Counted from the first letter of the stretch, positions 10,817 through 22,707 are shown. The stretch is 64,000 nucleotides of DNA from Isoetes taiwanensis (GCA_021234155.1 JAJEKV010000003.1:18214386-18278385), one strand, 5' to 3'. Notes: generated by a model not told the origin, from the letters alone. Numbers and translations are program-made.

Positions 10817-13034
10817 ATGTATGCAACTCGGGTAAGTTTTTTGGGGAGATTTTAGTAATGCTGGAACTCTGTTTGTCGATCCAGTTCCAGAGTTGTGCGT
10901 TTAGGTCACTGATCTTCTCTAATCTCTTTGCAGCAACAAACGGCGGCAGCCTATGACGAAAACAAGCAGGCCAAAGGTTCGGAATGATCCCACCATTTAT
11001 TTGTATAGTATGAGCTCAAGAATCCGTCTAAATTTTTTGTCGTTGTGTGATATGTAAATCAGGGGCAGGAATTGCCCAGGCCAAGGGTCTGCAGAACAAC
11101 AGACGAGCACTTGGGGACATTGGCAATCTTGTAACGGCAAGGTATGCTCTAATCTGGAATGCATAATCTCATATAAGTTGCATCTAACTTTCAGTTTCCA
11201 TTTGTCTTTAGAAATCCCCAAGTTGGGAAACAAACAACATTACTAGAAAGACCTGTAACAAGACGATCTGCTGCTGGAATACAGCAGGCTGGGGACATAA
11301 ACTGTGTAAAGACTGAAGATGCGAATGGTTGGGGAAACAAGCAGAGGCGCACAAGCAAATGGGGTAAAAGCAAGGCATCCCAAACTGGGGATGCCGATGC
11401 ACCAATCATTATTGATGAAACTGAGGACGTAATGTTGGAAGATGTGGAGATTACAAACTCCTCTGAAGCAGGCATCTCCTCATCTGATGAGATGCCAGTT
11501 GAAGACTGTGAACCTGCTCCAGCAAAAATTACTAGGAACAGAAACAACCCATCTCGAGCAGCAAAGAAAAGCTCGCTTACATCCCTTCTTACTGCCTGCA
11601 GCGAGGTATGGGCTCTTCATTTGTGGCAAATTAGATCCATTTGACATGTTAACATTTGTAAAACATATGTTTGGCATAGGTTGCATCTTTTGGCTTTGCT
11701 GCCGAGATGGAAGTAGAAGAATCCTTTTCTGATATCGACAAAGCAGATGTTGGAAATCCCTTAGCAGTTGTGGATTATGTGGAGGATATCTATGGCTTTT
11801 ATCGCAGAGCTGAGGTTAAAACTTCTCATTGTCATTTACTTGAGGGCATGCTTTGACACCATTTGTTCTCTCTGTTACAGATTCAAAGCTGTGTTCCTCC
11901 AGACTACATGTCTCGCCAATTGGACATAAACGATAAAATGAGAGGAATTCTGATCGACTGGTTGATTGAAGTAAGGCAATTTTGAATTTGAGGATTGTGG
12001 TTGTTGTGTATGTGTAACAGGAGCATTTGTGTTTCAGGTTCATCTGAAATTCAAGTTGATGCCAGAGACCCTTTACTTGACTACAAATGTGATAGACAGG
12101 TACTTGGCGACACAAAACGTGGCTCGAAAGTACCTCCAGCTTGTGGGAGTCACTGCTATGCTCGTTGCTGCTAAATATGAAGAAATATGGGCTCCTGAGG
12201 TGAGCTATTTTATGTCTCAATAAAGAAACGAACAACTGATTGAATTTCTGTCTTTAGGTTGTTTATCTGAGCTCTGTATTATGTTACCAGGTTCAAGATT
12301 TTGTTTTCATTTCTGATAATGCATACACAAGGGAGGAAGTTCTGGCAATGGTAACTAAAAGGAATATCACTTTATATTCAATGTACGCAAGGGGAACCTG
12401 AAAGATTCTCATCACTTCCTTGTTTTTCAGGAGAAAAAAATGCTGAATACAATATCTTTCAACTTGACAACGCCGACACCTTTTGTGTTTGTGACAAGAT
12501 TTTTGAAGGCAGCAGAGTCCACACAACAGGTGCAGCCTTGAGATATTATGGTTAAAAACATTAGTAAAACTGGAATTAGACCATGGATGTTATCATATAA
12601 AGGTGGAACTGATCACAATATGTTCTATATTATTCAGATGGATATGCTGGCCTTGTTTTTTGTGGAGTTATGTCTGGTAGACTACAGCATGTTGAAGTAC
12701 CCTCCATCCCTGATAGCTGCAGCAGCAGTGTACACTGCTCAGTGCACCTTACAGAGATACCCTTCTTGGAATACTACTTTGGAACGCCATTCTGGTTATC
12801 AAGAAGAACAGCTCAAGTAAGTTAATCCTTCAAGTTCAGGTACTGAAATGAACTGTTGAACTGCACTTATTTTGTTTTATGAATGCATGCAGATGCTGTT
12901 TTAGATCCATGGTTGAGTTGCATAGAACTGCAGCTGAGGGCAAGCTAACTGTTGTGCACAAGAAGTACTCCAGTCCTAAGTTCTCTTCTGTGGCAAGCCT
13001 TGCACCTGCTCCTGTTGATGTAGATGAGGATTGA
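10817..13034 (+). CDS. B-type cyclin, eleven exons, apparently intact
   Basis: Exons: 10817-10831, 10934-10976, 11063-11141, 11212-11605, 11680-11814, 11881-11970, 12038-12199, 12291-12350, 12431-12529, 12638-12816, 12893-13034. All introns are GT-AG and 66-108 bases. The joined frame is 1398 nt (465 residues), normal for plant cyclin [10 protein letters not shown] at residues 33-41 is a destruction box for APC/C-driven degradation. The cyclin box starts at about residue 242 with [11 protein letters not shown] and continues [13 protein letters not shown]; the H-x-K-F signature marks B-type rather than A-type. The C-terminal cyclin fold follows, with [16 protein letters not shown]. The protein binds and activates a mitotic cyclin-dependent kinase in the nucleus. 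No lesion was seen. Exon 1 encodes only five residues; its start rests on the ATG next to a good donor (GG|GTAAGT). Confidence 0.93.
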
Positions 13035-13571
13035 TGAGCATGCTGATATGCTCTTGTTTGATTCATTTGTTCGGTTTGATTAGGTGATTCTTTGTCTCTT
13101 TGGCCTACAGCAACCACTACCTGAGCTGATCAGTCCTCCTGATCTTAACACACAGCTGGGTTATCGATCAGTTCATCTCGTGATCAAGACTGCACCAGAA
13201 AGGAGAAAGTGAAAAAAGAAAAAATTAATAAAACTTATTATGAAAGTATGGAAAAAATAGAAAAAAAAATTATATATGTTGTCTTATGACGAGATAGTGT
13301 ACAGAAGACAGTAAATATTTTCTAAGCCACATCTTTTGGCCAACTGCAACCTGGAACTGAAGCTAAAAGAATTCAATTTCCAGAAACAGCAAACTGTATG
13401 TCTGGTTTATATCGTTGGCCACAGTTTAAAATAGTTACGGTTTTGTTTGTTTTAGACTTGTTAATTTGGAAGGTGGCTGGATTAATTAGGTTCATAAGAC
13501 ACGAGGTTGCAAGCTTAACCTTCAAAAAATTATTATAAGAGATAAGAGATGGATATCAAAGAAAGTGCATA
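13035..13571. other. 3' flank of the cyclin gene
   Basis: A/T-rich sequence. AATAAA-like AATTAATAAAAC near 13,225 could serve polyadenylation. No other feature. Confidence 0.4.
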
Positions 13572-13925
13572 AGGGAAACATTAATCGTCAGCTTAGCATC
13601 CTATTTTGGAAGTTCAAGTGATGCGTGTGCTGTTTTCGGCCATTTTATATTTGTTTGCCACTTGAAAACACATTGTTGCGTTGGATCAGAAAATTGAACT
13701 GAAAACTCCGTGCTTCACATATTTGTATTGAGATGAATCATCAAATAAATTTAACATTAATCGTCAGGTTTAGCAACCTATTTTAGAAGTTCAAAAATGC
13801 CTGTGCCGTTTTCGGCGATTTTATATTTGTTTGCCACTTGCAAACACATTGTTGCACAATGCATCAGGACAAAAAAATTGGACTAAAAACTCTATGCTTC
13901 ACATATTTGTGTGAGACATTGCCCT
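13572..13925 (+). repeat. Degenerate tandem duplication, period about 180 bp
   Basis: The unit with ACATTAATCGTCAG, GTTTTCGGC, ATTTTATATTTGTTTGCC and CACATATTTGTGT occurs at 13,578-13,735 and again at 13,756-13,920, with numerous substitutions. A short third trace (TTGTGTGAGAAATTGCCCT) follows at about 14,033. Confidence 0.8.
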
Positions 13926-14359
13926 CAACATGAAAAAAACGATCAAATTATATACCCCCCAATAATAGTGAAAGAATAGAATAGAATAGAATAGTGAGAG
14001 GAATATGATAAGTGAAAGAATGCTTCAAATTTGTGTGAGAAATTGCCCTTAACATGAAAAAAGGTATAGTGAAAGAATAAGAAGAATATGGTAAAAAGTC
14101 CTAATAGAGGCTTCTAACAGGGATTAACAATCTAGGGGTAATTACACACCAATGGTTATCTTAGCTTAAAAATTAAAATTTTAAGATAACGGCGTTCACA
14201 CCTGTCTCGTTAATCATTTCCGTTAAAATCAAGGGGGTTAAGGTTTAACGTAGCTGGTTAAGTTAAATTTTAATTTAATCATGATTCATACACGTTTTAG
14301 TTATGCTAAACCCTAACAGCAGGTTAAAATTATTAACAAAATAGGTTGTAAATTTATCC
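13926..14359. other. Intergenic with telo-box-like site
   Basis: Mostly A/T-rich. TAAACCCTAAC at about 14,308 contains the AAACCCTA telo-box core seen in promoters of many plant growth genes, close upstream of the possible leader exon at 14,360. A TAGAA-type simple repeat lies at about 13,975. Confidence 0.35.
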
Positions 14360-14475
14360 CCCCCTGTCGAGCACGGTTAAGCTTGTTACGGCGACAATGG
14401 CGACGACGCCATAGCTGGTCCGGCCGAATCTCTCCAGCCATTCAATCTTCTCTTTTGTCTTATTTTCGTCTCCAG
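14360..14475 (+). other. Possible untranslated first exon
   Basis: A GC-richer, pyrimidine-rich stretch after the telo-box has an ATG at about 14,397 followed by only four codons, then ends CTCCAG|GTATGTTC, a good splice donor. It looks like a plant 5' leader exon with a tiny upstream ORF. I cannot find the following exons. Speculative. Confidence 0.25.
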
Positions 14476-14543
14476 GTATGTTCTGAATCCTTTTTTCTTT
14501 GCATTCCATTTTCTCAGTAAACACCAGCAGTATTTCGTGTTTT

Positions 14544-15119
14544 TCATTTTTTTCTTAGTTTCAAATAGCCAGCAGTCTCATGCAGCAGAAAGGGAATGTC
14601 CTTCTGTTTCCCTCCCGGAATTACACCCTGAAGTCTTTTCACTTTAAATTCAAACAATCTCTTCTTATTCTTGATCTCAAATTCACCAAAGACTCTGCTC
14701 CTTATGAAAGACAAGACAAAATGTTTTCTTAGCCTGCGTTTGAGAAAACAAAACAGAATGTTTTTTGGGTATTTGGCCTTCCTAAACTGTGGCCTCTGGC
14801 TTTTTCTTAACCTTGATCCTATACAAATCTTTGCACTGGATTTTCTTAGTTGCTCCTTGAGAGCTTTGCTCCAGCCAGAACCCTCTGCGCTGAGTGCAAG
14901 GGAGGAATCTGCAGCATATTTTATGGCCTTATAACGCTCAATGGTTCTCAGAATTTCTGCCATTAGAAATTTCTCGCTTCCGAAAGCCAACAAGTGCGAG
15001 CGATGATTAGAGCAATAGTCCTCCATAGCCAAATTAACAAACAGTTTCGTGAAATCTGATGCTTGATTCTTCACAAAGGAGCAGATTCCAAATGGCATTC
15101 CATCTATAAACATAAGCAT
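14544..15119 (-). CDS. IBH1-like atypical helix-loop-helix protein
   Basis: About 191 codons from the ATG at 15,119; a later ATG at 15,026 would give 160. Two blocks identify it. RYKAIKYAADSSLALSAEG followed by GWSKALKEQL matches the conserved N-terminal block of plant IBH1-like proteins. VKRLQGVIPGGK and LLHETAGYLKLRKK form a helix-loop-helix without the DNA-contacting basic residues. Family members dimerise with basic HLH factors in the nucleus and restrain cell elongation. Between the blocks lies a Lys/Arg-rich region that could act as nuclear localisation signal. The frame is open and intron-free, as is usual in the family. The start is uncertain because the region before residue 44 (counted from a TTG further upstream) shows no family similarity. 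Sequence upstream of 15,120 partly repeats the leader (CATAAGATCTGATGCTTG). Confidence 0.75.
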   Translation of the reverse strand: MLMFIDGMPFGICSFVKNQASDFTKLFVNLAMEDYCSNHRSHLLAFGSEKFLMAEILRTIERYKAIKYAADSSLALSAEGSGWSKALKEQLRKSSAKICIGSRLRKSQRPQFRKAKYPKNILFCFLKRRLRKHFVLSFIRSRVFGEFEIKNKKRLFEFKVKRLQGVIPGGKQKDIPFLLHETAGYLKLRKK

Positions 15120-15938
15120 TCCACTATAAACATAAGATCTGATGCTTGATTCCAAATGCCCTCTGAATGAACACCTGTAAGATGCAACGTGGTAATTTTC
15201 TTCTGAAGTTTCTTCTTAAGATGAACATTCAGAAGTGCAACGTGGTAATTTTCTTGGGTATCCACAGGTTGTATCCACAGGTTGTATGCACAAGTCAAGA
15301 TTTTTGAAACTGACAGTGGAAGGGGTTCATATCGTTCCTGGAACTCAAGACAAGAAGAATCATCCAAATCTCCAAATCTGGCATCTCCAAATCTCTTTTG
15401 TGGATTGATGTTTAGATGTTATTGAAGCGTAAAGAATTTTTTGCTGACTGACGGAAGGACATGAGGCATTTTTGGGAACTTATAATCTATGTTTTGTAAG
15501 CATGTGCAAAAGCTAAGGTAACTTTCTTAACGACATAAATTGAAGTAAATTGCGTTCATAAAACACGCTCCAGTCAATTAGATAATCTGGACAAAATGGA
15601 TATCCTGTTATGAGACATCAAAAAATACTGTTAGTATGCTGTTTGCTAATGCTAGACATTTGTGGTAATGCAAATGACAAATGTTATTTTCGGATTTTGA
15701 ACCTCTGTGGTAATATGGAATTAGTTTGGATGCAAAGTTGAGCATGGAATTGTTTCTAAAGCAGGGATTTAATTCTGAACATGGATATATTGCCATTGTA
15801 TGTGATCGTTACTGAGCATAGATTTAAATCCATTGCATAGTACCCCTAAGAAATATAAAGAAAGGATGTTGCAGAACGACTTGTAAATTGAGGGGTGCAA
15901 GTTGCTTTGTCTTGGCAGGTACAGAAGGTTTGGGTTAT
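15120..15938. other. Upstream region of the IBH1-like gene
   Basis: No gene is supported. A short direct repeat (AGTGCAACGTGGTAATTTTCTT and a near copy, 15,185-15,255) and a duplicated GGTTGTATCCACAGG are visible. The rest shows nothing. Confidence 0.4.
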
Positions 15939-16012
15939 AGACTGCCCTTTCAGACCATTGGTTTCATTTCAATGGGTGAAAGTGACCATTGGTTATATAA
16001 CCAATGGTCTGA
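15939..16012. repeat. Nested palindrome
   Basis: CCCTTTCAGACCATTGGTT at about 15,945 pairs with AACCAATGGTCTGAAAG at about 16,000. Inside the right half ACCATTGGTTATATAACC continues into CAATGGT, a perfect 24-base palindrome centred on TATATA. Non-coding. Confidence 0.8.
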
Positions 16013-16021
16013 AAGTGCCCT

Positions 16022-16250
16022 AGACCTGAATAAAAGGGAGCATGAAATTTCGCCCCCAAACAGGAGCTTCTTTCTTCCAAAAATTTCGAGTCGATCTCCA
16101 GCCGACTTCCTCTCATGGTCGCATTCCCCTGCTAAGCGGCGCTCTCCCAGATTAAGCAGTGCTGGCAATGAAATCCCCGCTGGAGACTTTTCGAAAAAAG
16201 GAAATCGAGGGCAAATTTCATGCTCAATTTTTTTTCGTTGAAGAATTTTC
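16022..16250. repeat. Imperfect foldback element, about 230 bp
   Basis: AGCATGAAATTTCGCCC at 16,038 pairs with GGGCAAATTTCATGCTC at 16,210. Inner arms (GATCTCCAGC / GCTGGAGAC) also pair, and the centre is GC-rich. The AAATTTCGCCC edge resembles that of the element at 9286. No transposase. Confidence 0.6.
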
Positions 16251-16860
16251 GCCAGTCAAAAAATTTGCTTTGAAATTTTCTGGCAGCCGCCAACTGACCT
16301 CGCGGGCCACGAGGGGCTCTTCTTCCATAACCTTAGACGCCCAAGTTTCCAATGGTTTGCAAATTGTATGGGCTGGAAGTTGCTATAATTGGGTTTTTTT
16401 GGCAAGGAACCATTAGGTATTTGTGTTTTTTTTTAAGGTCAAAATTATATGTTTGGTATTTCTTTTTGAATGGACAAGAGATTTTTTTTTATGGCATGCG
16501 GTTGTAAGGTTTGGCCGCCCGTGTCATGCATCCTTGGAGTTATAGAAGTTGCGATTCTGGTAAGCTGCCACCTTGTCCTATCCATTTCGTTGGTGTCGGT
16601 GGTATTTTGTGTTTTTTTTCTTTTGTCTAGTCCGTGGTATGCGCCTTAGTTCGGAAGAACGCAATCGGATTTTGATGGAAGGTGCTTTGATACCGTTGCG
16701 GGTGCGGGTCTTGTTGTCTATGTCCTTTGGTTCTTGTATCTCTTATTGCTCTTGTGGGTATGAGGAATGTTGTGAGGGCAGCATCAGCTACATGCTCTAA
16801 GAAAAAAAGAAAGGCGAATGGCAAGTGGGTCCATGTGTCTGTGATGCTGTTTTGTAGTGG
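16251..16860. other. No gene recognised
   Basis: Contains short poly-T runs and unsupported short frames. AATTTTCGCCAGTC and GAAATTTTCTGGC (16,246-16,285) form another small inverted pair next to the foldback. Confidence 0.4.
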
Positions 16861-16869
16861 ACATGGATT

Positions 16870-17553
16870 TGGTATTATTTGAGAAGCTTATAGGCTTCAT
16901 GAGGTCGATGTGCATGGCTGGTGTTGTTAGCATGGAAAGGGAAGCAGAGATTGTCTACCTGCATTTGCAAGGTGATTTCCGTATCACATCTCAGAATGCT
17001 GCTGTTGTGAACAGGTTAATTAAATAGTATCTGGAGTGAAAGGATGCCAAGCCAATTGAATATATGTTAATTTGCAAGGTTTTGAAGGATTCAAAATTGC
17101 ATTGTTTTTAAGGGGGTTGTGGATTACTGTCTGAATAATATAGGAAAACTGCATCATAAATATGCTTTCCATAACATAATCATTGAGCATGTTTAGGAGG
17201 GAAAGCAACTCTATGTTATGTATGGTGCAGAGAACCCTGATTGTACTTTCTGCTTCTCCACTGCTTGGGTGATCCCGCATAATTCTACTTACATCCAGAA
17301 GAGTTGGGTCGATGCTGCATGGAGAGTTGCTTGCAAGCCCCATGTTGAGTCTGCTAAGGATGTGGCTTTTGTGATTTTTGGCTCAGGTGAGTGCATCAAG
17401 CCAATTGATAGGATTGGAAAGAGAAGACACAGGTATTGGGATGATGCGCATACTGAATATGAGACAGACGTCTCATTTGATTGTGAGACCCTACTGATAT
17501 CTTTAGGCCGCCAGATGTACCTGAGCATGTGGACAGGATTTCATACCTCTTAA
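16870..17553 (+). pseudogene. Unrecognised, possibly decayed coding region
   Basis: Two stretches look protein-like. From 16,868, MDLVLFEKLIGFMRS runs for about 55 codons before a stop. From 17,218, a 111-codon frame has PDCTFCFSTAWVIPHNSTY, WVDAAWRV and DVSFDCETLL. The frames differ and stops lie between them. I do not recognise the family. It might be a decayed transposon or a spliced host gene; no clear splice sites join the parts. Confidence 0.25.
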
Positions 17554-19049
17554 TTTGGAGGACTATACTCAAGTTGTATGTTTCAGTTTTGCATTATGGA
17601 TGAGGTTATTTGATGTGCTAGAATGGGGTGAGTGGAAGGTGTAGACCTTGCAGGTTGGAGAAAGGTAATAGAAATGCGAGCGTTGTATGTCGGATGGAGC
17701 GCACACAAAGATCCCAAGTATGATTTCAATTTTATGGCTATCTAGAAATGCTTGGGTTCGATCCTCGAGGAGCCATTTGATGTTAGTTTTGTTGTTTGAT
17801 TCTCTAGGTGGCAAATGATTGAACATTGCATATGGCTGTTAAGAACTTTTGTTTTCCATCAATGGAGATTCTGTGTTGATAGTGTAAGCATTGACTATTC
17901 ATTAAGATAGTATTGTGTATTCATGTAGATAGTATCCCTGTATTAATTTTGATGAACCATTGAGTATTCAAGTGATAAGTTTGGTTTTTTGGCGCATTTT
18001 TATATTATTGGTATTCTGGATTTAGAGTTTTCATAGGAGTGGCTAGGATTTGGTTTCAAATGCAATATGCCATTTTGGGACTGGCTCAAAGGGCCACGAT
18101 TTAGTCATAAGGATGATTTAGCCATAAGGACGATTCTAACACAATTCTAACAAATGTTGGCTTTGTGTCTACTGAAGAGGTAAACCTTTCACCTTCGAGT
18201 TTTCGAAGAGAAACCGTAATATGTGATTAAGCATTAGTCGAAGCCTAGTTCTACAATGGTTTGGATGGTATAAAATTATTGCTATTTTACTTTTTCCTTG
18301 TCGGGTTGGTACAAGGGAAACCAGCGACTTAGGAAATAGAATAAAATAGATTTTTTAACGTCCACAAAGACCAATAGACCATAGTTTAGGGAAAACTAAC
18401 TTTCGGCTTGTGTACATCAAGTATTTCATTTTTGGATTGCCCCTAAAGGGAAAATTCTCGCTCATGTGGATAAAGGGTCAGGTGTACTGAATATTCCTTG
18501 TGACTGGCCTAAACCTGCAATAGCAAGTAATTTGGTCATGCCTGCCTGCGGAAGAGAATGTAGAAGCAGACACAGTTTGGTCATTCCATCATATGTTTTT
18601 CAATCCTCTTTTCTTTATAGCGATATCCTGTTTGTGAGGAGTTTGTTTCCACTTCTACACTTGCAAATTGTGATTTGCAATATCTACATGATTCAAAAAT
18701 GTTTTTGTAGCTATAACGATGAGTAGACAATTTCTTTCCAGCAAGGGGGAAGTGAAGCATATGCATTTTTGCTTACAGCTACTTTTTCAAAAGTGGAGCA
18801 AAAAATGGCAAGGGCCAGTTAAGTTCTAGTCGACAAAATTGTGGTTTGCTGAAAAAATGGATTCAGTAGTGTGCAAAGTAACCGAGATGCTCTAGAAGAT
18901 ATAAATTTTTGGAGCACTCCTGGAAAGGGAAAGAAGGATTAACAACAGTTCACAAGCGCTAGGAGGCGAAATGAATCAGGGTCCCTCCCTCCTCCCTCCC
19001 CCTCTCTCTCTCTTTTAGGCCTCCCAAAGACTTAATACACACTCCACTT
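17554..19049. other. No gene recognised
   Basis: A/T-rich sequence. TAGTCATAAGGATGATT and TAGCCATAAGGACGATT at about 18,102-18,140 are a short tandem duplication. C/T-rich runs begin at 18,981 and lead into the microsatellite. Nothing else. Confidence 0.4.
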
Positions 19050-19101
19050 CCCTCTCCCTCTCCCTCTCCCTCTCCCTCTCCCTCTCCCTCTCCCTCTCCC
19101 T

Positions 19102-19143
<42 letters not shown>
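19050..19143 (+). repeat. (CTCTCC)n then (CT)n microsatellite
   Basis: About ten CTCTCC units (19,050-19,111) pass directly into about sixteen CT units. The minus-strand Glu/Arg frame over it is an artefact of the repeat. Confidence 0.95.
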
Positions 19144-19146
<3 letters not shown>

Positions 19147-20150
19147 GTCTTTTATTCTATAGACTGTGTTATAGCAGGGATCTGTGGTTATGTGGCTCAA
19201 CTACTTAATAACTGTCTACAAATTGATATGATGTGTAAGGAGAGTTATTATATCTAAATTTCCATTGACGTTACATTGGCTTGGTTGTAGAATCTGGTCA
19301 ATAGAATTGAGAATAGCTCTTGGCCTTTAAATACTAGGATAAATCTCTACACCATATGTGATTAAGTCGTTTTTGTAGGAGGATAGCACCTAAGTTGGTT
19401 AGAGTTTGATTCTCCTAACAGAGGAATGTTGGTTTGTTGGAAAGTATATAGTAAGAGCATGACTTTGTGCTCAAACTTCTATTCCTTCTATTTTGGTCAC
19501 CTTTGTGCATTGTTTTGTCACCTTTGTTGCTTTAATTTCCAGTGTAAACTTATTTGTTAAACAGGTCCATTGGCTGGGGTAATGCAGCTTTAAACAGTTG
19601 AATCTAAATGCTTTAATAAAGCTCCTTTATCTTTAATTTCTAGTTGTAAGCTAGATACATCTATTTATTGAAAATAATAGGTGAAATTAATAGGTGAATG
19701 GCGAAGAGCCAGAGTGTTCTATAGCTTAACGCCCCTTGTATAGTTACCATAATTTTGCTAACTTATGCATTGTTTGGGTGTAGGTAACTGGAACACTCTC
19801 TCCTGGTTTTATTTTCAGAAGGAATATATGCACATTGGTGGTTCACGAGAAGATACGTGGCCGTTTCATGTGTCTAACAAATAAATTGGTTAGATCTTAT
19901 TGATTTGGGATTTTAACCATGAAAAAAGTGAGCTCTAAGCTTGTATAATGTTTATAGCTTTGCAATATTCAAATTTGGGATTCGTTTACATCCTGACTGG
20001 AGCTGTTTTTTCATTTTTGTACATTTAATAGTATAAATCTAGACGTGAATCTGAATAAGAAGAAGAAGATTTTTATTATTTGCATTTCGAACAATTTTTT
20101 GGAAATTTTTTGGACATAGTTGGAGCGTATGCAGAATACAGAATATCACA
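19144..20150. other. No gene recognised
   Basis: A/T-rich intergenic sequence with no long frame and no repeat I could pair within the window. Confidence 0.4.
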
Positions 20151-20151
20151 A

Positions 20152-20330
20152 AGATGGTTCGTCGCGCAAAACGTAAAATTATATGGTCATTTTGCTATGA
20201 TTTTTCATATGATTCTGGTGCTGTAAGGGTATACTAATAGTATCTATAGAGTGCGCTTTGTATTTCTAGTTGGTTTGCCCTCCTAAGCTTTGGTTGGACA
20301 TGCATGCCTGTGCCCATGCATGCATAGCAC
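20152..20330 (+). repeat. Dispersed repeat, copy 1 of 4
   Basis: Shares GGTTCGTC, GCAAAACGTA, CATTTTGCTATG and a run of ATGCATGC-type bases with copies at about 22,040-22,280, 30,040-30,240 and 59,130-59,330. No coding capacity and no clear ends. Its right edge abuts the TRIM. Confidence 0.7.
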
Positions 20331-20336
20331 CTTCTT

Positions 20337-20668
20337 TGTTACGCACTAGCACCTCTAGTGAAAACCAACACGCCAAAAGGAACACACCAAAAGGGCGGAT
20401 CCTTCAAAAAAATTATTATCCAATGGGCCCTAACCTTTCCAGACTTTATCCCATACACCATATCACTTCCTCGAGGCGCTTGCCCTCAAGCATGTGGAAC
20501 ACACCAATGTTGCTACGAGGAATTGAACCTTGGCTCTAATACCAAATGCTAGGCACTAGCAGCTCTAGTGATAACCAACACATCAAAAGGGCGGATCCTT
20601 CAAGGAAATCGTTATCCAATGGGCCCCAATCTTTCCAGGCTTTATCCCATATCCCATAGACCATATCA
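20337..20668 (-). mobile_element. TRIM (miniature LTR retrotransposon), 332 bp
   Basis: Two direct terminal repeats, 20,337-20,465 and 20,547-20,668, both start TG, both end CATATCA and share CACTAGCA, CTCTAGTG, AAAGGGCGGATCCTTC and CAATGGGCCC. Between them, on the minus strand, a tRNA-iMet-type primer binding site (TGGTATTAGAGCCAA) lies two bases inside the right repeat. A purine-rich tract (minus strand, about 20,466-20,490) lies next to the left repeat. Flanks are TTCTT and TTCTC, a 4-of-5 target duplication. It encodes nothing and depends on other elements' proteins. Confidence 0.85.
20530..20544 (-). other. Primer binding site of the TRIM
   Basis: TTGGCTCTAATACCA on the plus strand is the complement of TGGTATTAGAGCCAA, one base away from the initiator-Met tRNA-complementary consensus. 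Confidence 0.8.
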
Positions 20669-21014
20669 TTCTCTGCCAGTCAATGCATGCATATGCCTCT
20701 TCTCACATGTCAATCTTACGCTTCCATCCACATGCTTTTGTATATGAAACCACTTTAAATTCAGTGAATCTCAAGTTCATATTAACATGCTATTATATGC
20801 AAAGGTCCTTCTAGCAAGCCAATCTCAATCTTCCAGTCACATGCATTTGTGATTCTTTTGTTCTATATTACTCATTTCTTTTTGCCCCCCACCCCCCCTT
20901 CTGGGTTGTTTATGACCGGGTGCTTTTTTGGCCACATGCAGCATATCGAAGATGAAGAAGGCATGAATTTGAGTAAATTGCTTACTTTCTTTTGCTGCCA
21001 TAGGTCTTTTTATA
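20669..21014. other. No gene recognised
   Basis: Contains direct short repeats around CAATCTTACGCTTCCA and CAATCTTCCAGTCACATGC, and a C-rich run at 20,886. No supported frame. Confidence 0.4.
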
Positions 21015-22592
21015 TGAGAGCCTTACCTTTTCTCTAGCATCACAAAAAACCTAGGGTCTGCAAAATCGTGTGCAATCTTTCATGTTCCCTCTTCTCAAGG
21101 TAATCAACTTCTCTTTGTTTTGAGGTTCTTGGCATATTTAATTGCTCTTGAATTTGCAGTGGCAGGTGGTCAATGGTTTTGTAGCCATGGATCAATCCCA
21201 GATAAATATCGATTGTAGATGTAGCTATGTTGTGTTGGCTCTATAACTATTTCATGCTATTACAGTAAATTCAACTCCCATTCTTTAAATTTATTGATAT
21301 CTATCGTCCTTATAATTCCATTACAATTGTTTTGTTGTGTTATGAGAAATTTTTTTTGTTTGAAAAGAAATAAAAATTCAAAAAATATTGGCAAGTTCAT
21401 TAATAACATATAAACCATCAAATATAGCACAAATCCCATAACACACCAAAAGAAAAGTTTCAAAATTTTATTTTCCTGATACAAAATGTGGGCACGATAA
21501 CATCATCTCTTCAATATCTTCATAAAAACTTATTGCACTATAATGATACAACACAAAGGACATGACCAGAATGATCAGCTGGACAGAGAGTATAATTTGC
21601 TATGTCTAAATCATATTTCAATTAGGTGCGAAACCCTACCAAATCCACCCGAAATTTTGTTGTTTTGACCCAAAACGGAGTCCGAATTCAAAAGCTATGA
21701 TAAAAACCACATTACCATCAAATCTGCACTTTGCAAAAAGGTATCTGGATTGAAAAGTACAAAGAACATATATTTATCTTGATAGATCTATGTCAAATCA
21801 TATATCAATGGAAAGCTCTCTACCTAGACTTTCCAATGAGCCCAATCTGAATCTGATCTTTGTAGCTCAAGTTATGAGGACATAAACAATTGACATTCTT
21901 TAGCACTTCTCTTCTTTATCTATTTTTAGTGATTTAGATATTATGTACAATGGTTTGGTAAAAAAGAACCTCTCATAAAATTTTTATTTTTGATTAAGAC
22001 ATTTTTTTACCAACCAAAAATTTGTAAAAAGCATTTGCAGACGTAATGACGTTGCGCAAAACGTGTAAATATACGACGATTTTGCTATGGTTTGCATATG
22101 ATTGTATTTGTATGAGGGTATGACAGTAGTACTTTTAGAGAGCGTGGAGTATTTCTAGTTAGTTTGCACTCAAGACCTATGGTTTTGTTATGCACGTGTG
22201 CATATATTACATGCACACAATGCATGCACACAGTGCATGCATACCATGCATCATGCAATACATGCATGTTGAGCCCCTCTTTTACTTAACACCGTACAAG
22301 GCACATGCTTACTTTTTTTTTTGTAATCATGGTTCAACCCCATGAGTTCTAATGTTGCCATATCATTGTTTTGTTGTGTTATAAATAAAATGCAAAAATG
22401 GCATGTCATGCCATTCTAGTCTTTTTTGTTCTTCTACAAAAACCTAACCTAACCTTGGCCTCACACATAACTCTTAGGCAAAAGATTTGGACCCCTATAG
22501 ATCCTATTATAATACACATAACAACCCTTTGGTGCCAAAGCATTTTTGGCCCCATGAACACACATATTAATACATTGTATTAATATAATATT
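21015..22592 (+). repeat. Tandem segmental duplication, copy A, left part
   Basis: Matches 28,880-30,430 in the same order: GAGCCTTA..TTTTCTCTAGC, GTTCCCTCTTCTC, GTGGTCAATGGTTTTG, GCTATGTTGTGTTGGCTC, CATTTTGCTATG, ATGGTTCAACCCCATGAG, TGGCATGTCATGCCATTC, ACCTTGGCCTCACAC. Relative to copy B it has about 700 extra bases (21,330-22,040). A LINE interrupts it at 22,593, and the unit resumes at 28,575. Confidence 0.8.
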
Positions 22593-22707
22593 TTTTTTCT
22601 GAAGGATGACAAGCTTTATTTACCAATCAAAATCATAACAACATAAAGTGCAAAGACAGGATTATAACCCCAATGAACAAACTGATCCAACTGAGCACAA
22701 CAACATG

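Noticed and set aside
19015-19200. Glu/Arg repeat protein on the minus strand
   Set aside because: Artefact of the CT microsatellite.
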